Below, piece by piece: positions 32,831 through 43,141 of a stretch of DNA of 64,000 bases (position 1 is the first letter of the stretch; each line of letters opens with the position of its first letter). The notes beneath the pieces are model-generated. The model was not told the DNA's origin and did no database searches. It saw nothing but the letters and a program-made list of their open reading frames with translations. The DNA comes from Streptomyces dangxiongensis (GTDB taxonomy: Bacteria > Actinomycetota > Actinomycetes > Streptomycetales > Streptomycetaceae): the NCBI RefSeq assembly GCF_003675325.1, contig NZ_CP033073.1, forward strand, positions 992,001 through 1,056,000. The letters are read 5' to 3'. Position numbers and translations under genes: made by a program.

Positions 32831-33835
32831 ATGCGCATCGGAATCCTCGGCCTCGGCCGCATCGGCGCCTTCCATGCCGAGACCCTCTCCGGACTGGACA
32901 CCGTCGAGTCGCTGGTCGTCGCCGACCCGTTCGCGGGCGCGGCCGAGTCCGCCGCCGAGCGGTTCGGGGCGCGGGTCGCGGACTCGCCGGAGGCCCTGTT
33001 GGCGGCCGGCGTGGACGGCCTCGTCGTCGCGGCGGCCACCGACGCCCACCCGGCGCTGATCCGGGCCGGCGTCGAGGCCGGTGTGCCGGTCTTCTGCGAG
33101 AAGCCGGTGGCCCGCACGGCGGCGGAGGGCGTCGCGGTGCACCGGGCCGTGCGGGACAGCGGGGTTCCGGTCCAGATCGGCTACAACCGGCGCTTCGACG
33201 CGGGCTTCGCCGTGGCGCGGGCCGCCGTGCGCGCCGGTGAGCTGGGCATCCTGCACACCGTCCGGTGCACGACCCTCGACCCGGCGCCGCCGCCCGCCGC
33301 GTACGTCGCCGCGTCCGGCGGGATCTTCCGGGACTGCTCCGTGCACGACTTCGACATCATCCGCTGGGTGACGGGCCGCGAGGTCGCCGAGGTGTACGCG
33401 GTGGGCGGCAACCGGGGCGCCGACCACATCAGGGCCGCGGGCGACGCCGACACCACCGGCGCGGTCCTCACCCTGGACGACGGCACGATCGCGGTGGTGT
33501 CCAACTCCCGTCACAACGGCCGTGGTTACGACGTCCGCATGGAGCTGCACGGCTTCGCGGACTCCCTCGCCGTCGGACTGGACGACAAGCTCGCGCTGCG
33601 CTCGGCCGAGCCGGGGGTGACCTTCCCCGCCGGCACCCCGCACGACTTCTTCATGGACCGCTTCGCCGACGCCTACCGCGCCGAACTCATCGCGTTCACC
33701 GAGGTCGTGGCCGGCACCCGCCCCTCGCCCTGCACCATCGAGGACGCCCTCGAGGCCGGCTGGATCGCCGAGGCCTGCACGCTGTCCCTGCGCGAGCACC
33801 GCCCGGTGACGCCGGCGGAGGTGCGCCGGGCGTGA
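32831..33835 (+). CDS. Inositol 2-dehydrogenase-like Gfo/Idh/MocA oxidoreductase
   Basis: A 334-residue protein. Rossmann motif 'IGILGLGRIGAFHAETL' is at the N-terminus, 'VFCEKPVARTAAEG' near residue 92 carries the catalytic Lys, and 'GGIFRDCSVHDFDIIRWVTG' near 165 carries the Asp/His pair typical of myo-inositol dehydrogenases. It most probably oxidises an inositol to an inosose with NAD. ATG 32831 follows GAAAGAG; an upstream in-frame GTG (32813) would add six residues. It is divergent from the broken LacI gene. Confidence 0.88.
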   Translation: MRIGILGLGRIGAFHAETLSGLDTVESLVVADPFAGAAESAAERFGARVADSPEALLAAGVDGLVVAAATDAHPALIRAGVEAGVPVFCEKPVARTAAEGVAVHRAVRDSGVPVQIGYNRRFDAGFAVARAAVRAGELGILHTVRCTTLDPAPPPAAYVAASGGIFRDCSVHDFDIIRWVTGREVAEVYAVGGNRGADHIRAAGDADTTGAVLTLDDGTIAVVSNSRHNGRGYDVRMELHGFADSLAVGLDDKLALRSAEPGVTFPAGTPHDFFMDRFADAYRAELIAFTEVVAGTRPSPCTIEDALEAGWIAEACTLSLREHRPVTPAEVRRA

Positions 33836-33864
33836 GCCGGGGCCGGCAGGGGCGGGCGGAAGGG

Positions 33865-33888
33865 GGCGCCGGGCGTGTGTCCGGCGCC
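33865..33888. terminator. Convergent terminator hairpin
   Basis: GGCGCCGG-N8-CCGGCGCC between the dehydrogenase and the small minus-strand gene. Confidence 0.5.
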
Positions 33889-33899
33889 GTTCCCGCGTC

Positions 33900-34094
33900 T
33901 CAGCCGCAGTACCGGATCAGCCACTCGTCCGGGTTGTAGGTGTCCCGCGCCGGGTCCGGCGTCGTCGCCGGCTTCGTCTCCACCGTCTCCTCCGGGCGTA
34001 TCCGTTCCGGCAGCGCGCCGAAGCGGTCGCGGCGCAGGGCGGCCGGGTCGGCGGCGTCCTGGGGCGTCGTGCGGGGTTCCGTACGGTGTGTCAT
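33900..34094 (-). CDS. Small conserved-looking protein, function unknown
   Basis: A 64-residue charged protein with many Thr, Pro and Arg ('MTHRTEPRTTPQDAADPAAL') ending in 'YNPDEWLIRYCG'. GGGAGG five bases before ATG 34094 gives firm support for translation. The Trp/Tyr/Cys-containing tail suggests a short conserved motif. Family not recognised. Confidence 0.6.
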   Translation of the reverse strand: MTHRTEPRTTPQDAADPAALRRDRFGALPERIRPEETVETKPATTPDPARDTYNPDEWLIRYCG

Positions 34095-34257
34095 CTCGTC
34101 CTCCCGTCGGCGCGGGCGTCCCCCGTCATCCGGCACAACGCCCGCGTGCCCCGGTTGGTTCCCGGCCGTGCCCGCACCCAATCCCCTGGTACAGCGAAGG
34201 AACCGGCCGCGGCCACGGGCGCGCCACGGTCGGCCCTTTCGGATGCGTCCGCGTTCC

Positions 34258-35166
34258 TCAGGCCCCGCAGGACCGCAGGAAGCGCCGGGTGCGCGTCGCG
34301 ACGGGCAGTGGCGCGTCCGGCTCGCACGGGTACATGTCCTGCTCGACGATCGCGAACAGCTCCACGCCCAGTTTCTGTGCGGCCTCCAGCACCGGCCCCA
34401 GCTCCGGCACGCCGGTGGGGGGTTCGCACATCACCCCGCGCTGCACGGCCGGCCCGAACGGCACCCCGTCGGCGACCACCTCGGCGAGGACGTCCGGGTC
34501 GACCTGCTTGAGGTGCAGGTAGCCGATGCGCTCGCCGTAGGTCTCGATGAGCCTGACGCTGTCGCCGCCGCAGTAGGCGTAGTGCCCGGTGTCCAGGCAG
34601 AGGTTGACCAGCGCGCTGTCGGTGGAGTCCAGGAACCGTCCGACGTGGGCCTCGGTGTCGATGTGGGTGTCGGCGTGCGGGTGCACGACGAGTTCCAGGC
34701 CGTACGCCTCCCTGACCTCGTGGCCGAGCCGTTCCATGCCCTTGGTCAGGTGGGCCCACTGCTCGGTGGTCAGCTCGGGGGGTTCCAGGATCTCGGCGGT
34801 CCTGTCGTCCCGCCAGAAGGAGGGGATCACGACGAGGTGCCCGGCGCCCACCGCCCGGGTGAGCGCGGCGACCTGGCTGACGTGGGCCCAGGTCTCCTCC
34901 CAGCCGGCCGGGCCCCGGTGCAGGCTGGTGAAGACCGTGCCCGCCGAGACCTTCAGGCCGCGCGCGGCCACTTCCTCCGTCAGCCGCGCCGGGTCGGTGG
35001 GGAGGTAGCCGTAGGGGCCGAGTTCGATCCACTCGTAGCCGGCCTGGCGGACCTCGTCGAGGAAGCGTTCCCAGGGCACCTGCCGGGGGTCGTCGGGGAA
35101 CCAGACGCCCCAGGAGTCGGGGGCGGAGCCGACCCGGATGCGGTCCAGAGGGGTGGGACGGTCCAT
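34258..35166 (-). CDS. IolE-like sugar phosphate isomerase/epimerase (TIM barrel)
   Basis: A 302-residue AP-endonuclease-2-type barrel. The start 'VGSAPDSWGVWFPDD' is the IolE (2-keto-myo-inositol dehydratase) signature, and metal-ligand segments 'LELVVHPHADTHIDTEAHVG' and 'LCLDTGHYAYCGGD' follow. It probably dehydrates or isomerises the inosose made by the MocA-type dehydrogenases. It starts two bases after the transporter ATPase stop, so it belongs to that operon. Confidence 0.85.
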   Translation of the reverse strand: MDRPTPLDRIRVGSAPDSWGVWFPDDPRQVPWERFLDEVRQAGYEWIELGPYGYLPTDPARLTEEVAARGLKVSAGTVFTSLHRGPAGWEETWAHVSQVAALTRAVGAGHLVVIPSFWRDDRTAEILEPPELTTEQWAHLTKGMERLGHEVREAYGLELVVHPHADTHIDTEAHVGRFLDSTDSALVNLCLDTGHYAYCGGDSVRLIETYGERIGYLHLKQVDPDVLAEVVADGVPFGPAVQRGVMCEPPTGVPELGPVLEAAQKLGVELFAIVEQDMYPCEPDAPLPVATRTRRFLRSCGA

Positions 35167-35167
35167 G

Positions 35168-36085
<918 letters not shown>

Positions 36086-36089
36086 GGGG

Positions 36090-37166
36090 TCACCTCCGGG
36101 TCGCCGTGCGCTGTACCCACAGATTGATCAGGACGGCGCCGAGCAGCATCACGCCGAGGAACGCCTTGAACCAGTCGGGGTTCCAGCCGGCGTAGACGAT
36201 GCCCTGCTGCACCATGCCGAACATGAAGGCGCCGAAGACCGGGCCGATCGCGGAGCCGTAGCCGCCGGTGAGCAGGCAGCCGCCGATGACGGCCGCGGCG
36301 ATGTAGATCAGCTCCTGCCCGACGCCCTCGCCGGACTGCACGGTGTTGAACGAGAACAGGTTGTGCATGCCGACGAACCAGGCGCCGAAGCCGACCAGCA
36401 TGAACAGGCTGATCTTGGTGAAGGTGACGGGGACGCCGACGGCGCGGGCGCTTCCCTTGTCGCCGCCGACCGCGAAGATCCAGTTGCCGTACCTGGTGCG
36501 CAGCAGCACCCAGGTGGCGAGGGCCGCGAGGACCAGCCACCAGACCACGGTGATCTTGACCTGCACCCCGCCGACGTCGAAGGAGGATGCGAAGATCTTC
36601 CTGGCCTGGCCGAAGCCGTCCATGTCGCTGACGTCGTCGGTGGCGACGTTGCCGGTGACCAGCTTGGTCACGGCCAGGTTGGCGCCCTGGAGGATCAGGA
36701 AGGTGCCGAGGGTGACCAGGAAGCTGGGCAGCCCGGTCCGGACGACCATCCAGCCGTTGAGGGCGCCGATCGCGAGGGACACGACCAGGGCGACGATCAC
36801 GCCGGTCCACACGTTCAGGGTGAGCTGGTAGCTGAGCATGCTCGCGGTGAGCGCCGAGGAGATCACCGCGACGCCCGAGGAGAGGTCGAACTCGCCGCCG
36901 ATCATCAGCAGGGCCACCGGGAGGGCCATGATGCCGATGGTCGACGACTGGTAGAGGATGTTCGCCATCGAGCTGCCGTCACGCACCGGCGGCGCGACGA
37001 TCAGGAAGAAGACCAGAACGGCCACGGCGCCGAGGAAGACGCCCACTTCGGGCCGGGCGAGGAGCCGGAGCGGCAGCGGGCGCCGGGAGGTGCGGCCGTC
37101 GGTTCGCCGGGGGCCGGGCGCCGGCGGCGTGCCCACCACCGGCTCAGCCTGCTGGGCCATACTCAT
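36090..37166 (-). CDS. Sugar ABC transporter permease (RbsC/FrcC type)
   Basis: A 358-residue membrane permease of the BPD_transp_2 class with eight to ten hydrophobic segments. Family landmarks are '[20 protein letters not shown]' and '[20 protein letters not shown]'. The ATG at 37166 overlaps the stop of the binding-protein gene (TGATG). It moves the sugar or cyclitol captured by the upstream lipoprotein. Confidence 0.92.
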   Translation of the reverse strand: MSMAQQAEPVVGTPPAPGPRRTDGRTSRRPLPLRLLARPEVGVFLGAVAVLVFFLIVAPPVRDGSSMANILYQSSTIGIMALPVALLMIGGEFDLSSGVAVISSALTASMLSYQLTLNVWTGVIVALVVSLAIGALNGWMVVRTGLPSFLVTLGTFLILQGANLAVTKLVTGNVATDDVSDMDGFGQARKIFASSFDVGGVQVKITVVWWLVLAALATWVLLRTRYGNWIFAVGGDKGSARAVGVPVTFTKISLFMLVGFGAWFVGMHNLFSFNTVQSGEGVGQELIYIAAAVIGGCLLTGGYGSAIGPVFGAFMFGMVQQGIVYAGWNPDWFKAFLGVMLLGAVLINLWVQRTATRR

Positions 37167-38185
37167 CACCGGGTGCCCTTCGCGGCGAACTCGGCGATCT
37201 TGTCGACGTTGCTCCTGTCGACGAAGGCCGGGCCGGTGAGCACCGGCTGCACTCCGCCGCCGCTGTAGTTGCCGTTGTTCTCGTAGAGCCACAGGGAGTC
37301 GACCGCCAGGTAGCCCTGGAGGTAGGGCTGCTGGTCGACGGCGAACTCGATGCTGCCGTTCTGGACGGCCTTGACCAGCCGGTTGTTGAGGTCGAAGGTG
37401 GCCACCTTCGCCTTGCTGCCCGCGTCGCCCACGGACTGGGTCGCGGTGAGGGCGATGGGGGCGCCGAGGGTGACCACGGTGTCGATGGAGTTGTCCTGCT
37501 TGAGCTTCGCCGTGATGGTCGACTTCACGGACGGCATGTCGGTGCCGTTCACGTACAGGGTCTCAGTGGTGCCCTTGAACGTCTTCCTCACGCCGTCGCA
37601 GCGCTGGGTGAGACCGACGTTGCCCTGTTCCTGGATCACGCAGACGATCTTCTTGGCGGGGGTGGTGTCGAGCTTGTCGCCGAACGCCTCGCCCGCCACG
37701 CCCTCGTCCTGCCCGAAGAACTCCACCAGGCCGAGCTTCTTCCAGTCGCTCAGTCCCGAGTTCAGGCCGACCACCGGGATGCCGGCCTGCTCGGCCTTGC
37801 CGAGGACGCCCTTCATCGCGTCCGGCTTGGCCAGGGTGACCGCGATGCCGTCGACCTTCTGGTCGACGGCGTTCTGCACCAGGCCGGCCTGGTTGCCGGC
37901 GTTCGGGTCGGCGGAGTAGACCAGCTTGACGTTGTCCTTGGCCGCCGCGGCCTGTGCGCCCTTGCGGACGGTGTCCCAGAAGGTGTCTCCGGGTGCCTGG
38001 TGGGTGACCAGCGCGACGGTCATCCGGGGCGTGTCGGCCCTGCCCGCGGAGGCGTTCGCCGCTCCCTCCTGGGCCTTCTTGCCGCCGGAGCCGCTGGAGC
38101 AGGCGGCGAGGGTGAGCGCCGCCGCGGCGGCCACGGCCACGAGGGGGGCCGCTCTGCGGGAGCGGGAGCGAGAAGAGCGGTCCAT
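37166..38185 (-). CDS. Sugar ABC transporter substrate-binding lipoprotein (RbsB type)
   Basis: A 339-residue periplasmic-binding-protein-I fold. Signal peptide with lipobox 'LAAC' (Cys29); after a Ser/Gly spacer the core begins 'MTVALVTHQAPGDTFWDTVR'. 'YLQGYLAVDSLWLYENN' near the end is typical of ribose/inositol binders. First gene of the transporter operon, with its own promoter at 38244-38273. Neighbouring dehydrogenases suggest an inositol or related cyclitol. Confidence 0.92.
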   Translation of the reverse strand: MDRSSRSRSRRAAPLVAVAAAAALTLAACSSGSGGKKAQEGAANASAGRADTPRMTVALVTHQAPGDTFWDTVRKGAQAAAAKDNVKLVYSADPNAGNQAGLVQNAVDQKVDGIAVTLAKPDAMKGVLGKAEQAGIPVVGLNSGLSDWKKLGLVEFFGQDEGVAGEAFGDKLDTTPAKKIVCVIQEQGNVGLTQRCDGVRKTFKGTTETLYVNGTDMPSVKSTITAKLKQDNSIDTVVTLGAPIALTATQSVGDAGSKAKVATFDLNNRLVKAVQNGSIEFAVDQQPYLQGYLAVDSLWLYENNGNYSGGGVQPVLTGPAFVDRSNVDKIAEFAAKGTR

Positions 38186-38243
38186 CTTGCCTGCACCTCA
38201 CTGTGCGTGCGACGGGGGAACGGACGCTGTTGCGTTGGGACGG

Positions 38244-38273
38244 GATACAAGTCTGTACCGAGCCCGCTGTCAA
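38244..38273 (-). promoter_or_regulatory. Promoter of the sugar ABC operon
   Basis: On the minus strand, TTGACA (38273-38268, a perfect -35), an 18-base spacer and TGTATC (-10), about 60 bases before the lipoprotein start. The surrounding 38260-38330 is unusually AT-rich for this genome. Confidence 0.5.
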
Positions 38274-38465
38274 TGGTTTGTTAAGACATCATTTCACAAG
38301 CAGGTCAGAATGTAAGGACAAATACACACCCGGCCAGGTGCCCGCGCCGCGCCCGGGAACCCGGTGGACCGCGGCCGACACCGGATGGCTCCGGCCCCCT
38401 TGAGAAGCGCCGCGACCACTGGTGGGATGCGCGGCACACGAACACCGCCGGCCCGGAGGTCTCCT

Positions 38466-39872
38466 GTGCTGCGAGCGATTCTGACGGCGAGCGCGGCCGT
38501 AGCCGCGCTGCTCGCCCCCACCACCGCCCCCGCCCACGCCACCGCCACCACCGCCCGCGCCACCGCCCGCGCCGAGGACGCCGGGCGGGGCATACCCCCG
38601 CTCACCGACCGGCAGGGGCGGGTCCTCACCCTGCACGGCTGGAACATCGAGGACAAGGCGCACCGCGGCGACCAGGCGCTGACCGGCATCACCGAACGGC
38701 ACCTGCGCGACATGCGCGCCCATGGCTTCGACTTCGCCCGGCTGCTGGTCTTCTGGGACGACCTGGAGCCGAGTCCGGGGCAGTACAGCCGCGCTTACCT
38801 CAGCCGGATCGGCCGGATACTGGACTGGGCCGAGCGCTACGGCGTGAAGGTCGTGCTCGACGCCCACCAGGACGTCTTCGGCCCCGCCTTCGGCCACCGC
38901 GGCATCCCCGAGTGGGCGACCAGGACCGACGGACTGCCCTTCACACCGCATCCGGACGACTGGTTCGCCGAGTACTTCGAGCCCGCCGTGCAGCGCGCCT
39001 TCACCCACCTGTACGAGGACACCGACCTGCGCCGGGCCCAGGCCCGGATGTGGCGGACCCTCGCCGGCCGCTTCGCCCGCCATCCGGCCCTGCTGGGCTA
39101 CGACCTCCTCAACGAGCCGATGGGCGAAGCGCGGCCGGAGGAGGACCAGGTCACGGCGGCGGGCCGGATCGAGCGTGAGCAGCTCACGCCGATGTACAAC
39201 CGCCTGGCCGACGCGGTCCGTTCGGCCGACCGGCACTCCTGGCTGTTCGTCGAGCCCACCCCGGTCGTGGGCGAGGGCGTACCGACCGCACTCGGCCGCG
39301 TCGAGGATCCCCGGGTCGTGTACGCGCCGCACTTCTACGACACCGCCATGGAGGCCGGCTCCGACTACGACCCCGGGGCCGGCTGGATCGAGGCGTACGA
39401 GCGGGCCGTCACCGCATATCCGGAGCGGTACGGGATTCCCGTCGTGGTCGGCGAGTGGGGCCCGCCCGACAGCACCCTGCCGAACATGGGCCGCTTCTAC
39501 CGGGACGCGATGGCCTCCCTGGGCCGCTACGCCTCCGGCTGGGCGGGCTATGTGTGGTGCTACGGCGGCGGGTACTGCGCGGTCGACGACGCGGGCGTCC
39601 TCCGCGCCCACAAGGAGCTGACCGCCGAGCCGTACGCGCAGGCCGTCGCGGGCACGGTCCGCTCCGCCGCGTACGACGCCGGGCGGGGCGTGTACCGGCT
39701 CTCCTACCGTGCGGCGCCTCACGGGCCCCGGCTGACCGGGCTGTCCCTGCCGCCGGGCACCTGGCGGGTCACGGCCGACGGCGGTGCGGCCGTCGTGCTC
39801 GGGCCGGCCGGCCGGGCGTGGGTGCGGGCCGTACCGGGCAGCCTGGTGACCGTCACTGTGGAGCGCGGCTGA
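38466..39872 (+). CDS. Secreted GH5 glycoside hydrolase, endoglycoceramidase-like
   Basis: A 468-residue exported enzyme. GTG 38466 is preceded by GGAGG with a six-base gap and opens directly into a signal peptide ('LRAILTASAAVAALLAP' to AHA); longer starts would bury that signal. The TIM barrel has acid/base Glu217 in 'DLLNEPMG' and nucleophile Glu330 in 'VVVGEWGPP', and 'VVLDAHQDVFGPAFG' resembles endoglycoceramidases. A small beta-sandwich closes the protein (about 395-468). Possible substrates are glycosphingolipids or beta-glycosides of plant material; the adjacent xylan genes make a plant polymer equally possible. Confidence 0.82.
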   Translation: MLRAILTASAAVAALLAPTTAPAHATATTARATARAEDAGRGIPPLTDRQGRVLTLHGWNIEDKAHRGDQALTGITERHLRDMRAHGFDFARLLVFWDDLEPSPGQYSRAYLSRIGRILDWAERYGVKVVLDAHQDVFGPAFGHRGIPEWATRTDGLPFTPHPDDWFAEYFEPAVQRAFTHLYEDTDLRRAQARMWRTLAGRFARHPALLGYDLLNEPMGEARPEEDQVTAAGRIEREQLTPMYNRLADAVRSADRHSWLFVEPTPVVGEGVPTALGRVEDPRVVYAPHFYDTAMEAGSDYDPGAGWIEAYERAVTAYPERYGIPVVVGEWGPPDSTLPNMGRFYRDAMASLGRYASGWAGYVWCYGGGYCAVDDAGVLRAHKELTAEPYAQAVAGTVRSAAYDAGRGVYRLSYRAAPHGPRLTGLSLPPGTWRVTADGGAAVVLGPAGRAWVRAVPGSLVTVTVERG

Positions 39873-39926
39873 CGGCCGGCGCCGCGGCCCGCCTCCCCTC
39901 CGGGACGGGCCACGGCGCGATGGCGG

Positions 39927-42326
39927 TCAGGCGGCGGCGTGCGGCTCCGGCCGCCCTGACGTCTCCTGCTCGAAGTGCGCGTGGAACCGGCGGTGGTGGT
40001 CCACGTGGCGTGACGCGCCGGTCAGGGTGACCGTCGCCGTCAGCCGGACGTCGCTGCTGGACGCCGCCAGACGCAGGTGCAGCTCGCCCGGTTCGACCAC
40101 CCGTCGCCCGTCGCGGCCCGTGAAGGAGGCCAGGTCGGCCGGTACGGTCACGCGCAGCCGGCGGTCCTCGCCCGGGGCGAGCGGGACCCGGGTGTACCCG
40201 ATGAGCCGCTGCACGGGCTGGACGACGGAGGCGACCGGGTCGTGCAGGTATAGCTGGACGGTCTCGGTGCCGTACCGCTCCCCCGTGTTGCGCACCGTGA
40301 GGCCGAGGGTGAACTCGCCGCCGGTGTCCGCCTCGGCCCGCCCGACCGCCAGGCCGTCCCAGTCGAAGGACGTGTAGGACAGGCCGTGCCCGAACGCGAA
40401 CGCCGGGGTGGGGTCGATGCTGGAGACGTCGCCGGCCTGGGCGAGCCGGGCACCGAGGTAGGTGGCGGGCTGGCCGCCCGTACCGCGGGGCACGCTGACC
40501 GGCAGCCGTCCGGACGGGACGGTCCGGCCGCTGAGGACTCCGGCGATGGCGGTGGTGCCCTCCACGCCGGGGAAGAAGGACTGCACGAGCGCGGCGGCCT
40601 CGTCGGCGGCGCGGCCGAGGGCGTAGGGCCGGCCGGCGAGCAGGACCGCCACCACCGGCGTGCCGCAGTCCAGGAGCGCGTCTAGCAGGTGCTGCTGGGC
40701 GCCGGGCAGGGCCAGTGACTCGGCGTCGCAGCCCTCGCCGCTGGTGCCCCGGCCGAACAGTCCCGCGCGGTCGCCGAGGGCCACGACGACGACGTCGGCC
40801 CCGCGCGCGGTGCGGACGGCCCCGGCGATGCCGGAGACGTCGCCGTCGTCGACGCCGGTGCCGCGGGCCACGGTGATCTCCGCGTCGGGGAACTCGCGCC
40901 GCAGGGCGTCCTCCAGGGTGGGCAGGTCGATGCCGGCCGGTGTCCGCGGATGGTGCACGCCGACGTGCTGGGGGAAGGAGTAGCAGCCCAGTACGGCGGT
41001 GGGTTCGGCGGCGTTGGGGCCGATCAGGGCGATGCGGCGGGGCCGGCCCAGCGGCAGGGTGCCGTCGTTGGCCAGCAGGACGACGGCCTCCTCGGCGACG
41101 GTGCGGGCCAGTTCCCGGTTCTCGGCGCTGTCCAGGCCGACGCTGCCGCGCAGGGCGTCCGGGTCGTCCAGGTCGCCTCCCCGCAGGGCGGCCGGGACCG
41201 GGTCCCAGCCGGCGTCGAGCAGGCCCAGCCGGGCCTTCTGGGTGAGCACCCGGCGCAGCGCGCGGTCGATGAGCGACTCCGGGACCCGGCCCGCGGCGAC
41301 GGCTTCGGCGAGGGGCGCGCCGAACGTCTTGACGGTGGGCAGTTCCACGTCGACGCCCGCCCGCAGGGCTGCTCCCGCGGCCTCCGCCCAGTCGCCGGCG
41401 ACGCCGTGCAGGGTCCTGAGGAAGGCGATGCCGAAGTAGTCGGCGACGACCGTGCCGTCGAAGCCCCAGGTGTCGCGCAGCAGTCCGGTGAGGAGGTCCT
41501 CGTCGGCCGCGGAGGGCATGCCGTCGGTGTCGGTGTAGGCGTGCATGACGGAGTCGGCTCCGCCCTCGCGCACGGCCATCTCGAAGGGGGGCAGGACGAC
41601 GTCCGCCCGTTCGCGCGGGCCCATGCCGACGGGTGCGAGGTTGCGGCCGGCACGGGAGGCGGAGTAGCCGGCGAAGTGTTTCAGGGTGGCGACGACGCCG
41701 GCGGACCGCAGACCCTGGACGTAGGCGGTGCCGATGCTGCCGACGAGGTAGGGGTCCTCGCCGATGGTCTCCTCGACGCGGCCCCAGCGTGCGTCGCGGA
41801 CGACGTCCAGGACGGGCGCGAGGCCCTGGTGGACGCCGACGGACCGCATGTCGCGGCCGATGGCGGCGGCCATCCGGCGGATCAGGCCGGGGTCGAAGGT
41901 GGCGCCCCAGGACAGCGGGACGGGGTAGGCGGTGGCACCCCAGGTGGCGAAGCCGGCCAGGCATTCCTCGTGCGCCAGGGCGGGAATGCCGAAGCGGTTC
42001 GCGGCGGTGATCCGCTTCTGGGTGCGCGCCAGGGAGAGCGCGCCGAGCGCGGGGTCGACGGGTGCCGTGCCGAAGGGGCGGGTGAGCTGTCCCAGACCGG
42101 CCGGCAGGAGGGCGTCGAGGTCCACCGCGTCGTCCATGTCGTGCTGGTGCGGGGCGACTTCGGCGCCCTCGTCGGACGCGCCGACCCACACGCCGTAGAG
42201 CTGGGCGATCTTCTCCTCGACGGTCATCGCGCCGATCAGCGCGGACACCCGGGTGCCGGTGTCCTGGGCCGGGTCGTTCCAGAGGGGGACTTCGGGGGTG
42301 GTCTCTACGGCCACGTTGGCGGTCAC
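39927..42326 (-). CDS. bxlA: GH3 beta-xylosidase/beta-glucosidase of the bxl operon
   Basis: A 799-residue cytoplasmic GH3 enzyme. N-terminal barrel: 'TLKHFAGYSASRAGRN' near 214 and nucleophile Asp296 in 'GTVVADYFGI'. The second alpha/beta domain holds 'IALIGPNAAEPTAVLGCYS', and a fibronectin III-like C-terminal domain follows. It is the last gene of the binding-protein/permease operon, coupled by a GTGA overlap with the permease, with GGAGG before GTG 42326. It lacks a signal peptide, so it hydrolyses oligosaccharides after uptake. The gene order (binding protein, two permeases, GH3; divergent LacI) is that of the Streptomyces bxlEFGA xylobiose system. Confidence 0.85.
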   Translation of the reverse strand: MTANVAVETTPEVPLWNDPAQDTGTRVSALIGAMTVEEKIAQLYGVWVGASDEGAEVAPHQHDMDDAVDLDALLPAGLGQLTRPFGTAPVDPALGALSLARTQKRITAANRFGIPALAHEECLAGFATWGATAYPVPLSWGATFDPGLIRRMAAAIGRDMRSVGVHQGLAPVLDVVRDARWGRVEETIGEDPYLVGSIGTAYVQGLRSAGVVATLKHFAGYSASRAGRNLAPVGMGPRERADVVLPPFEMAVREGGADSVMHAYTDTDGMPSAADEDLLTGLLRDTWGFDGTVVADYFGIAFLRTLHGVAGDWAEAAGAALRAGVDVELPTVKTFGAPLAEAVAAGRVPESLIDRALRRVLTQKARLGLLDAGWDPVPAALRGGDLDDPDALRGSVGLDSAENRELARTVAEEAVVLLANDGTLPLGRPRRIALIGPNAAEPTAVLGCYSFPQHVGVHHPRTPAGIDLPTLEDALRREFPDAEITVARGTGVDDGDVSGIAGAVRTARGADVVVVALGDRAGLFGRGTSGEGCDAESLALPGAQQHLLDALLDCGTPVVAVLLAGRPYALGRAADEAAALVQSFFPGVEGTTAIAGVLSGRTVPSGRLPVSVPRGTGGQPATYLGARLAQAGDVSSIDPTPAFAFGHGLSYTSFDWDGLAVGRAEADTGGEFTLGLTVRNTGERYGTETVQLYLHDPVASVVQPVQRLIGYTRVPLAPGEDRRLRVTVPADLASFTGRDGRRVVEPGELHLRLAASSSDVRLTATVTLTGASRHVDHHRRFHAHFEQETSGRPEPHAAA

Positions 42327-43141
42327 TTTCCTCCCATGCCCATCAGGCCCTGGACGAGGGCCCGGCGGGCGAACAGGTAGACGAGCAGGACGGGCATCAT
42401 GGACAGCGTCACGGCGCCCAGCAGACCGGGGATGTCGATGCCGTGTTCGGTCTGGAAGTTGTACAGACCCAGCGTGATCACCTTGGTGGAGTCGGACTGG
42501 GTCAGGACGAGCGGGAACAGGAAGCCGTTCCACGCCTGGAGCGCGGAGAACACCACGATCGTGGAGAGGCCGCCGCGCGAGAGCGGGACGACGAGCTGGA
42601 AGAACATCCGCCTCGGGCTCGCCCCGTCCATCGTCATGGCCTCGAACAGCTCGGGGCTGATGTCGCGCATGGCACCGCTGAGGATGAGCGCCGACATCGG
42701 CAGGCAGAACGCGGCGGTGGGCAGGATGACCCCGAGCAGGTTGTCGTACAGGCCCGCCTCGCTGATCAGGTAGAACATCGGGACGATGACGGCCTGGGCG
42801 GGGATGGCGAGGCCCAGCAGGAACAGCCGGAAGATCTGCGAGGTGACCCGGCCGCGGCTGCGCACGATCGCGTAGGCCAGGGGCGGTACGAGCAGCAGCA
42901 CCACGCCGACGACGCAGACGGTGACGACGATGGTGTTGAGGAAGTACCGGCCGAAGCCCGAGTCGAAGGCCCCGGTGTAGTTGTCCAGGGTGAGGTCGCG
43001 GGGGAAGGACAGGGGGCCGTTCTTCGCGTAGTCCTGGCGGGTGCGCAGGGTCGCGGCGAGCATCACGTACAGCGGCAGGCCCACCAGGACCAGCCAGAGC
43101 AGCGAGCCGGCGCCGGCCGGGTAGTTGGGGCGTTGCCTCAT
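42323..43141 (-). CDS. bxlG: Xylooligosaccharide ABC permease, MalG type
   Basis: A 272-residue inner-membrane protein with about six hydrophobic segments. The EAA loop 'ELFEAMTMDGASPRRMFF' contacts the ATPase. No ATPase gene is in the operon; in Streptomyces the shared MsiK ATPase normally serves such systems, which fits. It overlaps its upstream partner gene by four bases. Confidence 0.88.
   Translation of the reverse strand: MRQRPNYPAGAGSLLWLVLVGLPLYVMLAATLRTRQDYAKNGPLSFPRDLTLDNYTGAFDSGFGRYFLNTIVVTVCVVGVVLLLVPPLAYAIVRSRGRVTSQIFRLFLLGLAIPAQAVIVPMFYLISEAGLYDNLLGVILPTAAFCLPMSALILSGAMRDISPELFEAMTMDGASPRRMFFQLVVPLSRGGLSTIVVFSALQAWNGFLFPLVLTQSDSTKVITLGLYNFQTEHGIDIPGLLGAVTLSMMPVLLVYLFARRALVQGLMGMGGK

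Noticed and set aside
38364..38465. Upstream GTG start for the GH5 enzyme
   Set aside because: It would put 34 Arg/Pro-rich residues before the signal peptide; GTG 38466 has a GGAGG site at six bases and opens directly into the signal.
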